Positions 14,870-19,277 of a DNA stretch of 19,277 bases are shown here, piece by piece. This stretch comes from JANPLN01 sp043757265 (GTDB lineage Bacteria > Bdellovibrionota > Bdellovibrionia > Bdellovibrionales > JAGQZY01). The stretch is from positions 1 through 19,277 of the forward strand of contig JAYUQP010000127.1 in NCBI GenBank assembly GCA_043757265.1. The letters run 5' to 3'. The position numbers were made by a program, and so were the translations under genes. Positions within the stretch are counted from its first letter, which is position 1. Every line of letters begins with the position of its first letter. The notes beneath the pieces were generated by a model. The model was not told where the DNA came from, searched no databases, and was given only the letters and a program-made list of their open reading frames with translations.

Positions 14870-14887
14870 CCTCGCTTTATTTCGAGG
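14870..14887 (-). promoter_or_regulatory. Hairpin overlapping the gspH ribosome-binding site
   Basis: In the minus-strand transcript CCUCG (14887-14883) pairs with CGAGG (14874-14870) around an 8-base A-rich loop. The 3' arm is part of the GAGGA Shine-Dalgarno of gspH. Together with the CTG start, this would keep gspH expression low compared with gspG upstream. The stem is only 5 bp. Confidence 0.4.
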
Positions 14888-14936
14888 TCACTGATTCTGT
14901 TTTCTAAAAAAACCGAACCGATGCCCTCGAACAACT

Positions 14937-15368
14937 CTATTTAAATTTCTTGCTGGAAATATCTTCACCGGCCTGTTCGCCTCCGGCGCGTTTGTCTTTT
15001 CCAAAGCTGACAATTTCAAATTCAATACCGTCAGACTCGTAGGTGAATTTGCCCTTCCACGCATCTTTAGGCTCTTCTTTCGCGTACGGGTTAGGTCCCC
15101 ATGATTCGCAAGCCTCACCCGGTTTTTTTACCAGCGCGATCAGGCCCTGCTCGGAAGTTGGATACGAACCACAGTCATTGTTATACAGCTCAAGCTGATC
15201 CATAACCTGACGCATGATGATTTCAGTCTGCTTTCGATTGGCGTTTTGTTGGGCACCACCAACACGGGTTGCAATCAGGGCAACAATTCCACCAACGAGA
15301 GCAAGTACGATTAGAATCTCAATTAATGAAAAACCCTTGGCAGATAAGTTAAATTTATTTTTTTTCAC
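14937..15368 (-). CDS. gspG: Type II secretion major pseudopilin GspG
   Basis: Encodes 143 aa. The start is GTG at 15368 with AAGGAG 5 bases upstream. The leader MKKNKFNLSAKG (12 residues) is cut before FSLIEILIVLALVGG, with Glu17 at +5. The family core LELYNNDCGSYPTSEQGL, ALVKKP, the KDAW segment and FGKDKRAGGEQAGEDI with the calcium-loop Asp/Glu residues are present. Cys66 and Cys87 could form a disulfide, which is not usual in GspG. It polymerises into the pseudopilus that pushes substrates through GspD. An 88-base gap precedes it and a 72-base gap follows. Confidence 0.96.
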   Translation of the reverse strand: MKKNKFNLSAKGFSLIEILIVLALVGGIVALIATRVGGAQQNANRKQTEIIMRQVMDQLELYNNDCGSYPTSEQGLIALVKKPGEACESWGPNPYAKEEPKDAWKGKFTYESDGIEFEIVSFGKDKRAGGEQAGEDISSKKFK

Positions 15369-15382
15369 AATTTCTCCTTCGT

Positions 15383-15413
15383 GTAGCCCGCGGGCTTTTA
15401 TTCATCGGCCTAC
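15383..15413 (-). promoter_or_regulatory. GC-rich hairpin in the gspF-gspG gap
   Basis: The 88-base gap before gspG holds the perfect 12-bp palindrome AGCCCGCGGGCT (15385-15396). It can also fold as a hairpin with GTAGCCC (15383-15389) pairing with GGCCTAC (15407-15413) except for one mismatch. It ends about 5 bases upstream of the gspG Shine-Dalgarno AAGGAG. It could be an mRNA-stabilising or processing structure that raises the level of the most abundant pseudopilin. No T-run follows it, so it is not a terminator. Confidence 0.4.
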
Positions 15414-15456
15414 GACCGCGGATTCATCTAGTGCAGTGACTTAACAAGTTTTCGCT

Positions 15457-16674
15457 CTACTGTACAGTATTCAGCATGTCCATCATGGGCACAAGAACTG
15501 AGATAACGATAAACCCTATGACACCCCCCATTAGGACGGTCATGATGGGATTAAGAACCGAAGTTAGACCCGCTACTTTATTTTTCACCTGAAAATCATA
15601 GGTTTCCGCCACTTGATTAAGCATGCGCTCCAGCTCTCCAGTTTTTTCTCCGATGGCTACCATATGAATTACAATCGGCGGGAACTGTTCAGATTTTTTA
15701 AGCGGGCCCGCAATCGATTCCCCTTCGCGGATGTTATCGCGAGCATCATCAATTGCTTTTGCCAAGACAGCATTATCCACCACATTGCGAACAATATCCA
15801 TGGCATTGAGCATAGGAACTCCGCCAGACAGTAAAGTAGAAAGAGTGCGTGTGAAACGCGAAACGGCAATCATTCGCGCAATTTTTCCAATGATTGGCAA
15901 GTTTAATAGGATTCGATCCCAAACGGGTCGACCACCAGCCGAACTTTTCCAAATCATAAAAAAAGAAAATCCACCAACCATGCAGATAATAATTAGGTAC
16001 CAATAGCTAACCATGAAATCACTTATATCGATCACTGCTTGCGTGTACCACGGAATTTCAACACCTTGATCGATCAGGATTGTGGTAATTGTTGGTAATA
16101 TATAAACAAACATTCCCATCAAAATAGCGATCATTGCAATAATGGTGATCACAGGTTGCATCAACGCCGACTGCACTCGCGCGCGCAATTCCGATCGAGC
16201 TTCGGTAAATTCAGCCAGTCTTAATAAGATGACGTCAAGGGAGCCTGACATCTCTCCCGCACCCACCATGGACACAAACACGTTGTCGAATGCCTTTGGA
16301 TATTTCAGCATTGCCTTTTGCAAAGTGCTGCCTTCGTTTACCTGGTTTCGACAATCAGCAAGAACGTCTTTAAGATATAGATTTTCTGACTGATCTGAAA
16401 CGGCAGTGAGACAATCAACCAGGGGAATGTTGGCTTTAACCAGCGAAGCCAGCTGGCGGGTCATGTTGGATATTTCGTCAACACTCACGCGGCCTGAGCC
16501 AATGCCAGCCGAGGTTTTCTTTTTTTGCTGAGCTTTAAGTTTGTCAGCAAGGGTCATCACGTAAATGCCGTCTTTTTTTAATTTCAAACGTGCCGTGCGC
16601 TGATTATCCGCATCGACGATGCCTTTAATTTTATTACCAGCGCGGTTGACGCCTTTGTATTCATAGACAGGCAT
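15457..16674 (-). CDS. gspF: Type II secretion platform protein GspF
   Basis: Encodes 405 aa, the family length. Two T2SSF domains are present, each with a cytoplasmic helical bundle followed by membrane helices: the repeated signature GAGEMSGSLDVILLRLAE (residues about 136-153) and IGEKTGELERMLNQVAETYD. Hydrophobic segments occur at about 168-195, 217-240 and 375-400, so three membrane passes are expected. GspF is the inner-membrane core coupled to GspE and to pseudopilus assembly. The N-terminus MPVYEYKGVNRAGNKIKG is conserved and fixes the start at 16674. No strong Shine-Dalgarno precedes it; a leader ORF ending 2 bases upstream may supply ribosomes. Confidence 0.96.
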   Translation of the reverse strand: MPVYEYKGVNRAGNKIKGIVDADNQRTARLKLKKDGIYVMTLADKLKAQQKKKTSAGIGSGRVSVDEISNMTRQLASLVKANIPLVDCLTAVSDQSENLYLKDVLADCRNQVNEGSTLQKAMLKYPKAFDNVFVSMVGAGEMSGSLDVILLRLAEFTEARSELRARVQSALMQPVITIIAMIAILMGMFVYILPTITTILIDQGVEIPWYTQAVIDISDFMVSYWYLIIICMVGGFSFFMIWKSSAGGRPVWDRILLNLPIIGKIARMIAVSRFTRTLSTLLSGGVPMLNAMDIVRNVVDNAVLAKAIDDARDNIREGESIAGPLKKSEQFPPIVIHMVAIGEKTGELERMLNQVAETYDFQVKNKVAGLTSVLNPIMTVLMGGVIGFIVISVLVPMMDMLNTVQ

Positions 16675-16676
16675 AA

Positions 16677-16736
16677 CTAGTGTCCCGTCAGGTAAGTTTT
16701 TTCAATATCTTGCTTGTTCTTTTCTTGTAAATTCAA
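16677..16736 (-). CDS. Possible 19-codon leader ORF upstream of gspF
   Basis: A TTG at 16736 is preceded by the perfect Shine-Dalgarno AAGGAGGAG (16750-16742) with a 5-7 base gap. It opens a frame encoding MNLQEKNKQDIEKTYLTGH that ends at TAG (16679-16677), 2 bases before the gspF ATG. gspF itself has no strong ribosome-binding site, so translational coupling is plausible. The peptide is not recognised. The last nine or so codons form the 3' arm of a long inverted repeat. A 7-bp stem (AATTCAA/TTGAATT) puts the Shine-Dalgarno in an 11-base loop and the TTG in the stem. The ORF might be fortuitous, because no protein-level evidence is available. Confidence 0.4.
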   Translation of the reverse strand: MNLQEKNKQDIEKTYLTGH

Positions 16737-16842
16737 TTTACTCCTCCTTGAATTGACACTAGGCCAGTCCGTCGTCCTCGCGCATTGAATTTCCGAGAAA
16801 ATTCCTGCGCAATCTACTGAAAAAACTTACCTGACAGGACAC
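16680..16842 (-). repeat. 25-bp inverted repeat and nested structures between gspE and gspF
   Basis: Arm 16680-16704 pairs with arm 16818-16842 at 24 of 25 positions (mismatch at C16686/A16836), enclosing 113 bases. Partial pairing continues inward to about 16712/16810. Inside are a hairpin with GAATTT (16787-16792) and AAATTC (16799-16804), closed by GCGC on both sides, and AATTCAA (16730-16736) with TTGAATT (16748-16754). CTAGTGTC (16677-16684) is also complementary to GACACTAG (16755-16762), so the bases just before gspF have two alternative partners. It may be a regulatory RNA switch, an RNase III processing site, or a miniature inverted-repeat element. The flanks AACTA and AACCT do not form a clean target duplication. 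Confidence 0.85.
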
Positions 16843-16855
16843 AACCTCAAAATTT

Positions 16856-18547
16856 TTACAAATCAGTTTGTGTATTTGAGAGAACTTCCTCGATCGTCGT
16901 AATCCCATTAAGAACTTTCTCGATGCCATGGTCGCGGAAGGTTCGCATTCCCTGTTCCACGGCCATTTTCTTAATGGCGCCCGAATCTTTCCTCTGCATT
17001 ACCAGTGTACGGATCTCCTCACTGACGATCAAGAGCTCTTGAATTAAAGTCCGGCCCAAGTAGCCCTTGTAGTTACATTTGTCGCAGCCCACGGCCTTGT
17101 GGATGCGGGCGCGCTTGGCAGTTTCGAGCGGCATATCTAGATTGGTCGCATCTGCCTCGCTCGGTACGTGCGGTTGTTTGCAGTGTGGGCAAAGCACGCG
17201 CACGAGGCGCTGTGAAATTACACCTAAGAGCGATGTGGCAATCAAAAACGGCTCGCAACCGATGTCGGTCAAACGAGGAAAGGCACCGGCGGCGTCGTTG
17301 GTGTGAATGGTCGAAAGCACTAAGTGGCCAGTCAGCGACGAGTTAATGGCGATTTCCGCAGTCTCAAGATCGCGAATCTCTCCGATCATTATAATGTCTG
17401 GATCTTGTCGAAGAATAGCGCGCAAACCACTGGAGAAAGTAAGACCTATTTTTGAGTTGACCTGAATCTGACCAATACCTGGAATTCGTTGTTCCACGGG
17501 ATCTTCCACGGTGATAATATTTGATTCGATGGAATTCAATTTTTGCAAACACGCGTACAGAGTTGTGGATTTACCGCTCCCCGTAGGGCCCGTAACAAGA
17601 ATAATTCCGTAAGTCCGCTGAATGAGCTCTTCGATCCGGCGGAGATTGGCCTCAGCAAAGCCAAGCTGTTCCAAAGACAGAATCACGTTTGAGCGATCTT
17701 GTAGACGCATTACTAGCCGCTCGCCGAAGGCCGTGGGTACAGAGTTCAAACGAACATCGATGTCCTTGCCACCAATACGTAGGGGAATACGACCATCCTG
17801 TGGCAAACGTTTTTCGGCGATGTTCAGGTTGCCCATAACCTTGATGCGCGAGGTGATGGCGTTTTGTAGTTTTTTTGGTGGCTTGTAAATATCATATAAA
17901 AGTCCATCAATTCGGAAGCGCACAACCATTTCTTTTTCGTATGGCTCGATATGAATATCCGAGGCCTTTTCCTTAACAGCGCGAGAGAGAAGGGTGTTGA
18001 CGAGTTTGATCACCGGCGCTTCATCGTCGGATTCTAAAAGATCAACAATGGATTCATCGAGATCATCTCCGCCATCTTCTATCTCTTCAAGGCCGTCCAG
18101 AGCGGCAGTGCCTTTTTCGTACAAGCGGTTGATGGCGTCAAGCAGTCGTGTTTTTGTGGTCACTAAAGGAATGACTTCTTTTTTGAACAGCGTGCGAATG
18201 TCATCGAAGGCCGTAAAATTTAATGGATTTGTGGTGTAAACAAAAACTGAGTTTTTATCTTCTTTAGCTGGCAGAATTTCTTTATTTTTTGCGTAGTTGA
18301 TCGGAATGTTTCGAATCATATCCATGGGAATATCGTTAAACGGAATATCCTTTACAAATTGAAACCCAAGTTTTTTACAAAAGTGGGAAAGAATTTCTTC
18401 AGCACTCGTTTCTTTCAGAAGCGTAAGATAAGCCTCCAAGTTCACTGAACCCTCCACCGGAGAGTCGAGAAGAGAACGAATTTGGCTTTCGCTGAGAGAT
18501 GTCACCTTTCCTAATAAACTTTCGTAATTAACTTCGTTTATAGCCAT
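16856..18547 (-). CDS. gspE: Type II secretion traffic ATPase GspE
   Basis: Encodes 563 aa. The N-terminal T2SSE domains (about 1-150), which bind GspL, are followed by an acidic linker (156-176) and the hexameric ATPase core. Visible motifs are the Walker A GPTGSGKS at 320-327, the Asp box around VEDPVE, the Walker B DPDIIMIGEIRD with Glu390, the His box HLVLSTIHTND, and a zinc-binding tetracysteine Cys453/456/488/491 (CPHC, CDKC) typical of GspE. It powers pseudopilus extension from the cytoplasm. The ATG shares one base with the gspD stop (TAATG). A full-length, intact family member. Confidence 0.97.
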   Translation of the reverse strand: MAINEVNYESLLGKVTSLSESQIRSLLDSPVEGSVNLEAYLTLLKETSAEEILSHFCKKLGFQFVKDIPFNDIPMDMIRNIPINYAKNKEILPAKEDKNSVFVYTTNPLNFTAFDDIRTLFKKEVIPLVTTKTRLLDAINRLYEKGTAALDGLEEIEDGGDDLDESIVDLLESDDEAPVIKLVNTLLSRAVKEKASDIHIEPYEKEMVVRFRIDGLLYDIYKPPKKLQNAITSRIKVMGNLNIAEKRLPQDGRIPLRIGGKDIDVRLNSVPTAFGERLVMRLQDRSNVILSLEQLGFAEANLRRIEELIQRTYGIILVTGPTGSGKSTTLYACLQKLNSIESNIITVEDPVEQRIPGIGQIQVNSKIGLTFSSGLRAILRQDPDIIMIGEIRDLETAEIAINSSLTGHLVLSTIHTNDAAGAFPRLTDIGCEPFLIATSLLGVISQRLVRVLCPHCKQPHVPSEADATNLDMPLETAKRARIHKAVGCDKCNYKGYLGRTLIQELLIVSEEIRTLVMQRKDSGAIKKMAVEQGMRTFRDHGIEKVLNGITTIEEVLSNTQTDL

Positions 18548-19277
18548 TATATTTCGCTTTCGTCTTCAAGTGGCAGCGCCCCTTCTAATTCGTCAATCGA
18601 GATATCTTCCTCCTCGCGAGGCGCGGGCGATTCGGAGGGAGGCAGATCTTGGTCCTCCAACTTAAATTCGTCAACGGCGTTTGCAAAGTTACCCACAACT
18701 TCAAGCTGGTCGCCAAACGGGTCGCGACCGTTAAGAGTTCGCTTCACCCACTCAATTCGCTTATCATATTTTGTTTTAGTTAACTTGCGATGGTCCTCAG
18801 AATTACGAATAATTTTTGGCGACAAAAATACCATCAAGTTGGTTTTCTTGCGGGTGACGGTTTTGCCTTTAAATAGCCATCCGAGAACCGGAATATCACC
18901 CAAGAATGGAACTTTGCGTTCATCCAACGAATCAGTATCTTGGATCAGACCCCCAAGAACCGCCACATCGCCACTTTTGAGAGTGAGATTGGTTTTCACT
19001 GTTCTTTTCTTAATACCTTGAGTGGCATCAGCAAGCAACTTGGCAGTCGGTTGGTTTTTGCTCACGTCAAAGGCTTTTTGTTCAATGTTTAACGTTACGA
19101 TATCAGAGTCGGGACTGATGAACGGTTTGATTTTAAGCATGATTGTGGCGTCGGCAAACTGAACGTTCTGTTGAGCAACACCAGCAGCTGTAGGAGCTGA
19201 GTTGATTGCAAGAGGCACCTGCTCACCAACCTCGATGAATGATTCTTCATTGTCCATGGCCATTATTTGCGGCGTAG
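18547..19277 (-). CDS. gspD: Type II secretion secretin GspD, C-terminal part (cut by window edge)
   Basis: Partial: the frame is open to the right edge (TPQIMAMDNEES before the first internal ATG), so the internal ATG at 19263 is not the start. The secretin beta-barrel signatures are clear: the DNEESFIEVGEQVPL segment, GGLIQDTDS, and VPFLGDIPVLGWLFKGK followed by TNLMVFLSPKII, which matches the secretin signature. The last 70 or so residues form an acidic tail (EEEDISIDELEGALPLEDESE), beyond the usual S domain, where a pilotin might dock. GspD forms the outer-membrane channel of the system. The N0-N3 domains lie upstream of the window. Confidence 0.96.
   Translation of the reverse strand, partial: TPQIMAMDNEESFIEVGEQVPLAINSAPTAAGVAQQNVQFADATIMLKIKPFISPDSDIVTLNIEQKAFDVSKNQPTAKLLADATQGIKKRTVKTNLTLKSGDVAVLGGLIQDTDSLDERKVPFLGDIPVLGWLFKGKTVTRKKTNLMVFLSPKIIRNSEDHRKLTKTKYDKRIEWVKRTLNGRDPFGDQLEVVGNFANAVDEFKLEDQDLPPSESPAPREEEDISIDELEGALPLEDESEI

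Overview
The window is a minus-strand stretch of a Gram-negative bacterial chromosome. Only one protein gene (3557-4066) lies on the plus strand. A Lept-type GspN in a full type II secretion (T2SS) operon, a prs-rplY-pth-ychF block, short lipoprotein and beta-barrel genes, and moderate G+C together suggest a predatory Bdellovibrionota-like lineage. That placement is inferred from gene content and style; no rRNA or marker comparison was possible.

Layout in transcription order (right to left). From 19277 to 8145 runs a T2SS operon: the 3' end of the secretin gene gspD, the ATPase gspE, the platform protein gspF, the major pseudopilin gspG, minor pseudopilins gspH, gspI, gspJ and gspK, the cytoplasmic/inner-membrane gspL, a gspM-like gene and gspN. 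Most junctions are stop/start overlaps. The exceptions are structured gaps between gspE and gspF and between gspG and gspH, and an 88-base gap between gspF and gspG. Upstream gspD and any gspC lie outside the window; no prepilin peptidase gene is inside it. About 500 bases without a convincing gene (7645-8144) follow gspN and hold a 34-bp inverted repeat. Then come ssb with a plausible promoter, and a second operon of an outer-membrane barrel protein, an AmiC-type N-acetylmuramoyl-L-alanine amidase, rph (RNase PH) and rdgB (house-cleaning NTP pyrophosphatase). The plus-strand gene encodes a heptad-repeat coiled-coil protein and converges on rdgB. Divergent from it is a small lipoprotein gene, followed by prs, rplY (Ctc type), pth and the 5' end of ychF.

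Functionally, the T2SS operon builds the envelope machine that exports folded periplasmic proteins: GspE drives GspF, pseudopilins G-K form the piston, L and M tether the ATPase, and D is the outer-membrane gate. The leftmost block is translation and nucleotide housekeeping.

The most unusual parts are not proteins. Between gspE and gspF, a 25-bp near-perfect inverted repeat encloses two smaller hairpins and a 19-codon TTG-initiated leader ORF with a perfect Shine-Dalgarno sequence, ending 2 bases before gspF. gspH has a complete prepilin leader only if translation begins at CTG, and its ribosome-binding site lies in a small hairpin. Several start sites are re-assigned here from Shine-Dalgarno and motif evidence (ssb, gspH, gspJ, gspK, the barrel protein).
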